Assembly: GCA_011389575.1 (NCBI GenBank)
Contig: JAABUB010000028.1
Location: 1 to 37,491, forward strand
DNA from: Desulfotignum sp.
GTDB lineage: Bacteria; Desulfobacterota; Desulfobacteria; Desulfobacterales; Desulfobacteraceae
Direction: 5' to 3'
Length of the DNA: 37,491 bases
This document shows, one piece after another, positions 16,206-23,865 of the stretch; the first letter of the stretch is position 1; each line of letters begins with the position of its first letter. The notes under the pieces were generated by a model, which ran no database searches, was not told where the DNA came from, and saw only the letters and a list, made by a program, of their open reading frames with translations. A program made the translations under genes and the position numbers.

Positions 16206-16514
16206 TCAAGCCCCTTTGGGACAAGCGCTGTTTTTGCGTTTTTCATGCAGAATCTCGACAATGGGAAGTTCCCATGATGCCTTTTTTTCAAAGTTGCCCT
16301 CATAGTCTTCGCCATCTGTTTTCTGCCGTCTTATGATGCCCGGTACCCGGGCCTGCAAAATGGTTTGTATCTGGTCATGCCATTTTGACTTTCCTTTGTT
16401 TGAAAGTCGTGCAATGAAGTGGTGATGCCTGTTTTCAATATAAATGTGATTGTTTTTTTCACTTTTTGTTCGAAAGATCGGGATTGGAGAATTTTCATTG
16501 CCGGTTATCCAAAT
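16206..16514 (-). pseudogene. degenerate ORF downstream of ParD-like gene
   Basis: A 102-codon open frame with protein-like composition (RHHHFIARLSNKGK, KASWELPIVEILHEKRK) but no ATG, GTG or TTG near its beginning. An ATG sits 7 bases after the ParD-like stop in another frame and encodes MKILQSRSFEQKVKK, which looks like the start of a RelE/ParE-type toxin before the frame fails. One reading is a former toxin gene broken by indels. The toxin resemblance rests on about 15 residues only. Nothing else is seen in 16138-16504. Confidence 0.35.
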
Positions 16515-16690
16515 TTATATTCAGAGGATTCTCCCTGTTCCAATTCTGCGATACCAATAAGAATATTTTTTATCAGGCTGTAGGTTAAATCAGGGTTTTC
16601 CTCAGCACATTTTCCAATTCGCGCCCAATGTTCAATCTGTCCAGTTAATGAACGTTTATCGATCTTGCTGAGCATTCTTTCGTGATTCAT
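16505..16690 (-). CDS. ParD-like antitoxin-type protein, shortened N-terminus
   Basis: Small protein of 61 aa. The core RSLTGQIEHWARIGKCAEENPDL (about residues 13-35) and the tail ending EYKFG match the ParD-like family of putative type II antitoxins. The usual N-terminal strand of about 10-15 residues that would form the DNA-binding ribbon is missing or replaced (MNHERMLSKIDK). Its ATG overlaps the stop of the YggL-like gene (TGATG). The downstream frame that should hold a toxin is broken, so this is likely an orphan or decaying antitoxin. Confidence 0.7.
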   Translation of the reverse strand: MNHERMLSKIDKRSLTGQIEHWARIGKCAEENPDLTYSLIKNILIGIAELEQGESSEYKFG

Positions 16691-17046
16691 CAGGCTGAAT
16701 CCTGTTGTTCGATATCGTCATCAATATCCTGAAAGTCTCCATGCCAGATGTCAAATTCCTCCCCCACCTTCCATCTTTCAACATCAGGTCGAGCATCAAG
16801 CCATGCTGTAATTTTATCGAGTTTGGTATCCGGGTCGTCAGAACGACGGCCAAGCTCCACCACTACGTCCAGTTTGTCTTCTTTACCGCCTCCACCACAA
16901 TAGCATCCATTTGATTCAATGGCCTCCTCGATGAAGTCGTCAAGGAACTCATCGAATCCCTCCTTCCGGTTTCGCATAATGACGAGCTGTCTTCCCCATT
17001 CCGTGAATTCACCCAGATGCTTTTTTTTACGCAGCCTTTTCTTCAT
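16690..17046 (-). CDS. YggL-family (DUF469) protein
   Basis: Protein of 118 aa from ATG 17046 (a longer frame to 17085 exists; the family starts near MKKRLRKKKHLGEF). The order RLRKKKHLGEFTEWG, FDEFLDDFIEEAIE, YCGGGG and a closing EEFDIWHGDF fits YggL, a small 50S-subunit-associated protein in Escherichia coli. An Asp/Glu/Gln-rich tail (DIDDDIEQQDSA) is extra. Function here is inferred only from family. Coupled to the ParD-like gene by a TGATG junction. Confidence 0.78.
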   Translation of the reverse strand: MKKRLRKKKHLGEFTEWGRQLVIMRNRKEGFDEFLDDFIEEAIESNGCYCGGGGKEDKLDVVVELGRRSDDPDTKLDKITAWLDARPDVERWKVGEEFDIWHGDFQDIDDDIEQQDSA

Positions 17047-17172
17047 CTTTTTTTCCAAACATTCTATTTTGAATATTCCAAGCATTCACATCATTATGTG
17101 ATATGTTTTGCTCTCACTCTTTTCCCTATCATATCTTGGCACATCCATTACCTTCGGTGATATTTTATCACA

Positions 17173-18018
17173 TTATTCTTCCCGTGACGACGGATCTGTC
17201 CCCTTGTCCTTGTCTCTCACTTCTTTATGATAAATGTCTGCAATATCTACTGCCCTCATTGGTAAATCTGGTTGAAACATGGGTATTGGTAGAAATTTAA
17301 AGCGGCTTGATTTATGCAGCAGATCAATTGTTCCCTTTGTGGGTTTATCCTCTATAATTCCTTCTCTGAGATACTTGTTTAATGTATCATAGAAAAATCC
17401 CAGAACATCTTCATCTGTTTTTCCTGTGAGACCATCTTCAGGTGGCTTGACCAAAAATTTTTCAGGAATATCAAGGTATCTACCCACTTGTATCACTTCA
17501 TCTGTAGTTAGCATTGCTATAGGAGCAAAGGCTCCAGTTGTGTCACCATAGGTTGTTACATAGCCTACCCAATCTTCAGATAGGTTGCTGGTATTTATTA
17601 CTCTGCTTCCGCCAATAGATTGAGAAATGGCATAGAGTAAAGTCATTCGTACCCGTGGGGGCAGATTTAGTTTTGTCTGTTTCGAAACCGATGGGATAAG
17701 CTCGTCCCTGATTATTTCCAAGGAATCCAAAAAAGCTTGTGTCATTGGGTTGATTGGTACAGTTGCGTGTGATATGTCAAGAAATCTACATATTTCATAA
17801 GCATAATCAATATCTTTTTGTATACCATCAGGCATGAGTACGCCAATAACGTTTTCTTTTCCCAGAGCCTTTACACATAAAGCTGCGACGATCGAGCTGT
17901 CTTTACCACCTGAAATTCCAATAACAGCTTTAGAACCTCCAGCAGCTTTCATCATTTCTCTAATCCATTCAATAAGTTTTTGGATCATAGTCTCTATCTT
18001 GTCTTTTTGTAATTCCAT
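17173..18018 (-). CDS. nadE: NH3-dependent NAD+ synthetase
   Basis: Makes NAD+ from deamido-NAD+, ATP and ammonia in the last step of NAD biosynthesis. The 281-aa protein has the ATP-pyrophosphatase motif SGGKDSS at residues 36-42 and the stretch NTSNLSEDWVGYVTTYGD with downstream KPPEDGLTGKTDEDVLGF, both typical of NadE. No glutaminase domain, so free ammonia is the donor. Base composition is clearly more AT-rich than the core genes of the window. The gene follows the nicotinamidase-like gene after 2 bases, giving a two-gene NAD-salvage unit. The last codons contain GGGGACAGATCC, a motif also typical of intergenic repeats, so the C-terminus may have been remodelled. Confidence 0.93.
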   Translation of the reverse strand: MELQKDKIETMIQKLIEWIREMMKAAGGSKAVIGISGGKDSSIVAALCVKALGKENVIGVLMPDGIQKDIDYAYEICRFLDISHATVPINPMTQAFLDSLEIIRDELIPSVSKQTKLNLPPRVRMTLLYAISQSIGGSRVINTSNLSEDWVGYVTTYGDTTGAFAPIAMLTTDEVIQVGRYLDIPEKFLVKPPEDGLTGKTDEDVLGFFYDTLNKYLREGIIEDKPTKGTIDLLHKSSRFKFLPIPMFQPDLPMRAVDIADIYHKEVRDKDKGTDPSSREE

Positions 18019-18020
18019 GT

Positions 18021-18539
18021 CTAGTTCCTCACTTTCATATTTAAACTTTTCATGATATCAAGTGCTTTTTCATGCAAAACTGGATCCGAACTCAGACATA
18101 ACCTTTTATTTATAATGATCTCAGAAGATGGAAACATGTTTCTAAATATCACAGCATTAGATAAAACACATACATTGGTTTCTACCCCGACCATCTCAAT
18201 TTCTCTAACATATTTTCTATTATCTTCATATTTGTTTTTAAATTCTTCAGCAATTTTAGGATCTATAGCATGATGCGTTTTTTGCATTGGTAAATGTTTT
18301 TCTAAATTTTTCTTTAGTGGATGATAGACTTCCTGGCCCCATTTTATTTCTTCATCCTTTCGATTATCTTCTATCATCTTTTCATGTATATTTAGTGTGT
18401 AGACAATTAAGTCCTGTTTTTGTTCATATTCTTTGATTTTTTTTAAAATACCGTTGGCAAGGCCATCAGCACCTTTTACTGCCATAATACCTTTTTCTTG
18501 ATCAAGAAAGTCATTCTGCATATCAACTATTACTAGCAT
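18021..18539 (-). CDS. cysteine hydrolase (nicotinamidase/isochorismatase family)
   Basis: Protein of 172 aa with the catalytic triad of this family at Asp6 (VIVDMQNDF), Lys87 and Cys124 (GVETNVCVLSNAV). Nicotinamidases convert nicotinamide to nicotinate; that activity would fit the adjacent nadE. However, the usual metal-binding Asp-x-His is Asn50-Ile-His52 and the second metal His region is diverged, so nicotinamidase activity is uncertain. AT-rich like nadE and unlike the flanks, which suggests joint acquisition. Confidence 0.82.
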   Translation of the reverse strand: MLVIVDMQNDFLDQEKGIMAVKGADGLANGILKKIKEYEQKQDLIVYTLNIHEKMIEDNRKDEEIKWGQEVYHPLKKNLEKHLPMQKTHHAIDPKIAEEFKNKYEDNRKYVREIEMVGVETNVCVLSNAVIFRNMFPSSEIIINKRLCLSSDPVLHEKALDIMKSLNMKVRN

Positions 18540-18557
18540 AGATCCTCCAATTAGTCA

Positions 18558-18584
18558 GGGACAGGGGAACAGGCACATTGTCCC
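18558..18584. repeat. GGGACA/TGTCCC hairpin repeat
   Basis: GGGACA (18558-18563) and TGTCCC (18579-18584) frame a 15-base loop just upstream of the nicotinamidase-like gene. A related GGGGACAG sequence lies on the opposite strand at about 17193-17200, inside the end of nadE. These resemble short REP-like palindromes and may bound the acquired NAD gene pair. The rest of 18540-18721 shows no gene. Confidence 0.4.
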
Positions 18585-18721
18585 ACAACTCCCAAGCTGA
18601 TTTTCAGGTGCCAAAGAAAAAAATGGGTCATCATGCATGTGAGGATAGGAGGACATCATCCCATGTACTTTCGCGCTTCATAATGATCCATGCCTGGTTC
18701 AGTTCTGGCCTTTTCTTCTAC

Positions 18722-19046
18722 TTAATCATCTGAGAAGTCAAAATCAGGGTAATATTTTGTTGCGCATTCTTTACAAAGACAGTGGCTGAATTCTGCTCCT
18801 GAATGCTCGTGGATGTATGCTTCGATTTGATTCCAGTATCCCTCATCATCCCTGATTTTTTTGCAGTGCATACAAATTGGCAGGATACCTTTGAGAGTTT
18901 TCACTTCTGAAAGGGAATGCCGAAGCCGAATCATACTGCTGCTTTCTATACTTCAGAAATTTTTCATTTTCTTTCAAGTGGAATTGCTTCAACTCAAGTT
19001 CATGGAGTTTTTTTTCTAATTCTTCATAGGTTGGCTTTACCGACAT
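18722..19046 (-). pseudogene. miniaturised PAS-sensor gene remnant (frameshifted)
   Basis: Two fragments of one sensor-protein type in different frames. The 5' part (from ATG 19046) encodes the coiled N-terminus MSVKPTYEELEKKLHELE and runs out of frame near 18846. The 3' part (18934-18722) encodes LSEVKTLKGILPICMHCKK, RDDEGYWNQIEAYI and CKECATKYYPD, the Cys-rich tail (two CxxC pairs) typical of Desulfobacterota PAS sensors. The PAS domains that normally lie between are absent. Most likely an internal deletion plus frameshift; the 70-aa Cys-rich piece could still be translated. Confidence 0.75.
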
Positions 19047-19055
19047 AATGATCAC

Positions 19056-19404
19056 ATGAAACAGTTATACTGAATGTTTAAAAAACTTGTATTATCATTC
19101 CTTATTGCAACAACCATAGCATGTTTTTGATTATATTCGGTATAATGAAAGTTTTCAAGCCATGAATTTTCAGCCACTGGATTATCTTTGAATTTCATCT
19201 GATAAGGAACATGAGGAAAACCCTGTAATCCCCGGCTGCTCCCCGCTGGGGCAGGAGTGATTCTTTATCCCGTTCCGTTATGGGGCGTACTTTGTATTAA
19301 AATACAGGTATTCCTGCATTTACAATCTCACGCTCCCACAATAAAATTACTGTTACAGGAATTGGAGGGATATTAATCCCCAAAGAAAAAAAAGGAGAAT
19401 ACCT
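19056..19404. other. AT-rich intergenic stretch with gene debris
   Basis: No intact gene seen. On the minus strand a frame of about 70 codons (about 19056-19270) without a good start reads QGFPHVPYQMKF and ENSWLENFHYTEYNQKHAMV. It ends at the start of the PAS remnant and may be debris of an unrelated gene. The 3' end holds the AAGGAGA ribosome-binding site of the next gene. Confidence 0.4.
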
Positions 19405-19617
19405 ATGCCGAAAATCCCGGACATAAAAAGAGAAGAAGTCAATTTCGAAACCGTCAAATTTTTTGTCTGCCCTTGTTCGAGTTGCGGTCAGAAACAGGAG
19501 ATCTTCTCCGATGAAATCGATAAACCTCATTTCTGTAAAAAATGCGGGGAGCAGTTGGATTTTACCCAATGCAATTTTGAAGTTCCCGAAACCCGGAATT
19601 ATGAGGAAAAATCATGA
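19405..19617 (+). CDS. small zinc-ribbon protein
   Basis: Protein of 70 aa with two close Cys pairs (CPCSSCGQ and HFCKKCGEQ, about residues 22-28 and 43-49) spaced as in a zinc ribbon, followed by one more Cys. Preceded by AAAGGAGAATACCT and ATG, a strong ribosome-binding site. No family name recognised; probably metal-binding and perhaps regulatory or RNA/DNA-binding. It stands alone between a sensor remnant and a small lipoprotein gene on the other strand. Confidence 0.65.
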   Translation: MPKIPDIKREEVNFETVKFFVCPCSSCGQKQEIFSDEIDKPHFCKKCGEQLDFTQCNFEVPETRNYEEKS

Positions 19618-19816
19618 TGAAACCTATAACGTATTATCCTTTTGGCCGTTTTTATTTCGTTTTTCCGGCTGTTTTTTTTTCGGCAGCGTCACAGCCCAGA
19701 AGAACAACCGCCTTCGGGTCCTTTACAACTAGTTTGGGAATCAGAAATTTTAAAAACCAGAACAGTTTTTCCCATATTACAATTTCATAGGGCATGATCG
19801 TTGCCATCTTAATGAA

Positions 19817-20011
19817 TTAAGTACCTGAAATAAAAAGAAAACAAATATTTGTTGGTACGAATTCGACAAGATGTTCGGGGGGAAAAGGATTGTCAATTTC
19901 CTGCCAGGCAATTGCAAACGCTTCAGCAAAGGTGTCCATGTGCACATGATCCGGAATGCCTGCACAGGCTGCGAGCATGGCGGCGCATAAAATCGAAATG
20001 ACTGTTCTCAT
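19817..20011 (-). CDS. small lipoprotein
   Basis: Predicted 64-aa lipoprotein with an N-terminal signal peptide and lipobox LAAC (Cys16) followed by AGIPDHVHMDTFAEAFAIAW. Its ATG overlaps the stop of the DUF6544-like gene by 4 bases, so it is probably co-translated with it. The C-terminus (NICFLFISGT) looks unusual and the frame may have been cut short. No function can be assigned. Confidence 0.55.
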   Translation of the reverse strand: MRTVISILCAAMLAACAGIPDHVHMDTFAEAFAIAWQEIDNPFPPEHLVEFVPTNICFLFISGT

Positions 20012-20835
20012 TTGAAAAGCACATCTGTCACGTTCGCTACAAAAAATGGAAAATAGTGATCCGTGCCAAAATGGTTCCCCGCTTCCACGTGCGTGGGCAG
20101 GCGGAATCCGGTGAATGACTGAAATTCGGAGAGATACCCTCCGAACGGTTGCAGCCGGTGCTGCTTTTCAGGATTGGCATTGCTCCAACGGTCAAAGCAA
20201 ACCCGGGTCGGCTGACCATCCGGAGCCACAGTAATATCCACAGACTGTACTAGATTCTGATGTCTTACAGTAAGCCGGGCGCAGTCCGTATCCACCTGCT
20301 CCCATGCAACACCGGGGCCGGGCAATACCGCAGCAGGTGTCCAGAACACAGCTTCGGCCACATAACGTCCAAAAGCCGAACGCGCATGATTCGGGTCCCC
20401 GCCCATGCGTACCACGGGCAGCAGTCCCATCAGCCAGAACCGTGTCCAGGACTCGCTGTCCGAACCTGAAATCGTCATAAAACCGCGGCGCGCCCGCATT
20501 TTCCAGATAAATCCGGCAGGCATGGCCAGGATTTGCGTTGCCGTCATGGGGAGATAGCCGGGCTTGGCCCTGCTTCCCATTCCAAACCGCCCTGACATGC
20601 TGATTTTGGCTGCCCGGTAAAGCGGTGTGCCCGGCTCGATGGTGTAGAGAAAATACCGGCGAGCGGGTTCCGGCAGATCAGCGGTCATTCCGGGATCGAA
20701 GCATGCCGGCTGCACGGGCTGCATAAACATAAGCCGATGCATGACCTCACGATCAGCCCGATGATCAAGAAACCGCCAGGCAGAAAGCACCAGCCCGGCA
20801 AAAACAATTATCAACAGAAAAGTTGTCAGCATCAT
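20008..20835 (-). CDS. DUF6544-family membrane-anchored protein
   Basis: Protein of 275 aa with one N-terminal membrane anchor (about residues 4-22) and a soluble beta-rich domain. Features seen: LPEPARRYFLYTIEPGTP, a run SMSGRFGMG and SFTGFRLPTHVEAGNHFGTD near the end, as in the uncharacterised DUF6544 family, some members of which accompany lipoproteins or outer-membrane lipid-handling proteins. Start is one of two adjacent ATGs. It is followed with a 4-base overlap by a small lipoprotein gene. Family call is moderately sure, function unknown. Confidence 0.7.
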   Translation of the reverse strand: MMLTTFLLIIVFAGLVLSAWRFLDHRADREVMHRLMFMQPVQPACFDPGMTADLPEPARRYFLYTIEPGTPLYRAAKISMSGRFGMGSRAKPGYLPMTATQILAMPAGFIWKMRARRGFMTISGSDSESWTRFWLMGLLPVVRMGGDPNHARSAFGRYVAEAVFWTPAAVLPGPGVAWEQVDTDCARLTVRHQNLVQSVDITVAPDGQPTRVCFDRWSNANPEKQHRLQPFGGYLSEFQSFTGFRLPTHVEAGNHFGTDHYFPFFVANVTDVLFK

Positions 20836-21328
20836 CCAGGTTCTTTATAAATTATTGTAAATTATGTCGGAGATTTGCGGATTCATTTGGAAATTTCAAA
20901 TTTGTCCAATAAGGTAATTTTACGGTTTTGTTCAGCTTTAGTCGAATAGCAGTTTTTGGATAGTGGTATTCATTATTTTTCAAGGCCGTGAATACTCCCG
21001 CAGTGGATATCATGAAGTCTGCCAAAACTCAACGTTTTTGCAATCCTTGATTTTCTAAAACCTCAACCATGCTTGCCCTAGCGTTCAGAGCTCCAAAATT
21101 CAACCAAAATTTCAATATCCTTGCATATGGAAGCTATGCGGCACAAAAAATTAGCATGAAATTTACCATTCGGATCTGCTAATTTTTCTGAGAGAAATCA
21201 GAGAGCCCGGCGTGTTGGCATTCAAAAAGGCTTCCGATGCCTGCGGGCCATTGGGTATCTGGCTGAGGGGAGCGGAGATGATGCATCCGATCTGGTTGTT
21301 TTTTTATAGTTGACGGTGCCCCGCAGGA
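20836..21328. other. 493-base gap, nothing recognised
   Basis: AT-rich sequence without an ORF of convincing quality on either strand, without a tRNA-like fold and without a clear terminator. It would contain the promoter of the DUF6544-like gene near its left end, but no confident -35/-10 pair was found. It may be decayed gene sequence. Confidence 0.5.
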
Positions 21329-21667
21329 TCAGTCCAGGTGGTATTCGATGTCATCAAAGATATCTTCCAGAGTGTAGAGCAGTTTGTCCGCCTGGGCCAG
21401 GTTCCGGTCGGCAATGTTTTCCTCGATGGCTTGAAATGTCTGGGTCAGTTGTTGTTTGTGATCGAGCAGCACCTGCCGCAGCGGTGTGCCGTCGTACTGG
21501 TAAAGAAGCATGTCGATCTGGCCGGCCAGTTCGTACAGGGAAGGGTTTTTTTCCACCAGGCCGGGATCCTGGTATCCCAGGTGCCGAACCAGCCGGGGAT
21601 AGGTTTTTTCAAAGCTTTTTTTGTAAAACGGCCGGATGGTCACGGTTATCTGCATATGTTTGCTCAT
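21329..21667 (-). CDS. hypothetical protein, 112 aa
   Basis: Starts at ATG 21667 with AAGGAGAG a few bases upstream; an in-frame start at 21742 is less likely. No signal peptide or membrane segment. The sequence is mainly helical, with a short basic N-terminal half (ITVTIRPFYKKSFEKTYPRLVRHLG) and an acidic end (YTLEDIFDDIEYHLD). Not recognised as a known family. A possible promoter lies at 21754-21782. Confidence 0.65.
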   Translation of the reverse strand: MSKHMQITVTIRPFYKKSFEKTYPRLVRHLGYQDPGLVEKNPSLYELAGQIDMLLYQYDGTPLRQVLLDHKQQLTQTFQAIEENIADRNLAQADKLLYTLEDIFDDIEYHLD

Positions 21668-21968
21668 GGGTTCTCTCCTTGTATTAGGGGGGTATGGCTC
21701 CGCCTTTTCAGTTACAGTGTTGCAGACCGATGGGTGAGGCACAGCTTTATCCTTTTATAGTAAAGGCACAGCCGAAATACAATAGGGGAAAATCTCTGAA
21801 ATTATTTTCTGTGCACCATCTTTTCAGCAATTTGGCCCTCCTTTTTTTCAGCTTCCGTGTATAGACCTCCTTGTGCATAGTGAGGATTAGTATCCTGTAA
21901 TATGCCGTCCGGTCAAAAAATCCTGTCAGGACAGCATGTTACAGTTCTTGTCGTCAAATTTTTTAAGA
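21668..21968. other. 301-base intergenic region
   Basis: Holds the likely promoter of the 112-aa gene (21754-21782, minus strand) and a small palindrome CTGTCAGGACAG near 21924-21935. No ORF, RNA gene or repeat family recognised. Confidence 0.4.
21754..21782 (-). promoter_or_regulatory. sigma70-like promoter of the 112-aa gene
   Basis: On the minus strand TTGTAT (21777-21782), a 17-base spacer and TATAAA (21754-21759). It lies about 87 bases upstream of the ATG at 21667. Moderate match. Confidence 0.4.
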
Positions 21969-22256
21969 TCAGGTGTCTGGTGCATCTTCCAGACCAAGTG
22001 CCAGGGCATCACTCAGATTCAGTTCCAGCATTTTTATACTGGCTGAAATCCGCTTGACATTTCTTTGCAATGCCGGAAAATCCACAGTCTGATCCTCTAA
22101 ATATCCGGTTGTTTTTCTGAGGGCCGCAATCTTTTCATTGATGGCGGTCAATGAATGCCGGTCCTTGATATCGTGCATGTCTGTATGTTCCTTTCTCCCA
22201 TAGATTTCGCCTGCCTGGTTACAATCATCCGGATTGTTGCCATTCAAATGGTTCAT
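21969..22256 (-). CDS. small hydrophilic coiled-coil protein
   Basis: Protein of 95 aa (or about 69 aa if translation begins at the internal ATG near 22178). The C-terminal two-thirds (AINEKIAALRKTTGYLEDQT, then RISASIKMLELNLSDALALG) is predicted helical with heptad spacing. No domain recognised. The longer form starts with a 4-base overlap on the stop of the truncated PaaK-like gene, so it was once in one operon with it. Confidence 0.55.
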   Translation of the reverse strand: MNHLNGNNPDDCNQAGEIYGRKEHTDMHDIKDRHSLTAINEKIAALRKTTGYLEDQTVDFPALQRNVKRISASIKMLELNLSDALALGLEDAPDT

Positions 22257-22960
22257 GTCTTGTTTTGTTTGCGCAGATCCTTGAACCGCCTGGCCTTGAG
22301 TTTGTATCTGGGCAGGCTGCCGTATTCAAAAAACTGTATGTCATAGCCCAGGTTGGTTTTTAACCGGAGTTGATCCCGCAGCCCGGGTTCCACCTGTGAT
22401 CGATCCACCCCGGTTTGCAGTTCCACCTTCAAGGTGATGTGATCCACATCACCGGGTCTTTCCACCACCAGTTCATACTCGTCTCCCAGCCCGTCAAAGG
22501 AGCGCACCACCGCCTCCACCGCAGCCGGGCTCAGCAGTACGCCTTTGACCTTGGTCATGTCATCGGCCCGGCCGATGACACCGCCTTTGATCACCCGAAA
22601 GGTCCTGCCGCACACACAGGGATCCGGGTCCCACTGGATCACATCCTTGGAATCAAACCGGATGCAGGGCTGGGCCATGCGGTCCAGGGCTGTGATGACC
22701 ATTTTTCCTTTTTTCCCGGGTTCGGTAATGGGTTCTCCGGTTTCCAGGTCCTCGATCTCCACCAGAAACATGGCCTCATTTACATGCATGCCAAAGGGCT
22801 GATGCCGGCATTCATAGGACCAGGCCCCGATCTCCGTGGCACCGGAATGGTCATATGCCTTTGCGCCGAACGCTTCTTCCATGCGCTTTTTGGTGGCAGG
22901 AATGCCTGCGCCGGGTTCGCCTGCACAGGTGATTTTGTTGATGGAAAGACGCCGGCTGCT
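22253..22960 (-). pseudogene. phenylacetate-CoA ligase-like gene, N-terminal part deleted
   Basis: Only the C-terminal half of an AMP-forming phenylacetate-CoA ligase (PaaK) type protein. The frame, open from 22960, reads NKITCAGEPGAGIPATKKRM, then YDHSGATEIG, RFDSKDVIQW, CVCGRTFRVIKGGVIGRADDMTKVKG and the C-terminal lid domain. About 200 N-terminal residues with the first part of the ATP-binding fold are missing: an in-frame TGA is directly upstream and the next gene is only 60 bases away. An internal ATG at 22882 could give a 209-aa protein, but it would lack adenylation activity. Most likely a deletion product. Confidence 0.85.
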
Positions 22961-23019
22961 TCATGATTTTTGCTGCAAAACTTTGATTGGTTCATGTGTC
23001 TGGTAAATATGTGGTCACG

Positions 23020-23865
23020 TTATTCAAAATCCATATGCCAGCCCGCACCGGCAAAGGCGAACCGGTCTTTAAACCGGTGAAAGAGCTGTGCTGCAGCTTG
23101 GTTGCCTGTGCAGTGGGACACGGCAATGGTGTTGACCTGGAACCGGTCAAAGGCATCCATGGCCTGGTCCAGCTGGGACGGGTCATTGGCAAATCCCAGG
23201 TGGGTGCCGCCGATGACGGCATGAAATCTTTGATGGCCGGATTTTTGGGCAAAATGTTCCATGATGTTGACAATGCCGGAGTGGGCGCATCCGGTGAGGA
23301 TCACCGGGCCGGAAGGCGTTTCGATGAGCAGGCTGGCATCATCGGAGAACGGGTCGGGAGCAAATCCGTCCGGAGTCTGGATCACCAGGCGGTCATCTGA
23401 CGGTTCAAATGACCAGGTCCGGGGCACCTGGCCGGAAAAGAAAACACCCGGGGCAATTTCGGTGAAGCTGCTGTGAAATTCGAACCGGGCATTGCGTGTC
23501 TCTTCCAGGCTGGATTGAGAAAAAGGGATGCCGATGTAAGCCGGGTCCTGATCTCTGGGTACCAGGTATTTGCCGGCAAACAGATCCGGGTGGGCATGGA
23601 CGGGCAGGGGATGCTCCCGGGCCGGGATCTGCATAAGCCCGCCGGTATGGTCGAAATGGCCGTGGCTGATCACCACGCCGTCCAGGGCGGACAGATCGAT
23701 TTTCAGAGCTTTGGCATTGTGGGCCAGGCCCAGTCCCTGGCCTGTGTCCATGAGCAGGCAGGTGTCCGGGGTTTTCACCAGGGCGGCAAATCCGTGTTCG
23801 CCCATGATATCTCTGGCCAGGTGGGCCCGATTTTCACAGATGACGGTGATGCGGGTATGGATCAT
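23020..23865 (-). CDS. MBL-fold metallo-hydrolase
   Basis: Protein of 281 aa with the metallo-beta-lactamase metal motif ISHGHFDHTGG (about residues 66-76) and later LTGCAHSGIVN and a late AVSHCTG. This arrangement matches the subgroup annotated as beta-ribofuranosylaminobenzene phosphate synthase-like or 7,8-dihydropterin-related hydrolases, of which the true substrates are mostly unknown. Its ATG overlaps the stop of the histidine phosphatase by 4 bases. Cytosolic, no signal peptide. Confidence 0.9.
   Translation of the reverse strand: MIHTRITVICENRAHLARDIMGEHGFAALVKTPDTCLLMDTGQGLGLAHNAKALKIDLSALDGVVISHGHFDHTGGLMQIPAREHPLPVHAHPDLFAGKYLVPRDQDPAYIGIPFSQSSLEETRNARFEFHSSFTEIAPGVFFSGQVPRTWSFEPSDDRLVIQTPDGFAPDPFSDDASLLIETPSGPVILTGCAHSGIVNIMEHFAQKSGHQRFHAVIGGTHLGFANDPSQLDQAMDAFDRFQVNTIAVSHCTGNQAAAQLFHRFKDRFAFAGAGWHMDFE

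Noticed and set aside
16130..16315. 61-aa minus-strand ORF with ATG beside the GNAT gene
   Set aside because: It overlaps a more protein-like frame on the same strand, has unusual composition (Lys/Arg/His-rich) and no ribosome-binding site.
19617..19800. ORF of about 57 codons after the zinc-ribbon gene starting MMKPITYYPFGRFYF
   Set aside because: It begins on the previous stop and has a hydrophobic start, but the rest looks random and there is no separate ribosome-binding site; too weak to list as a gene.
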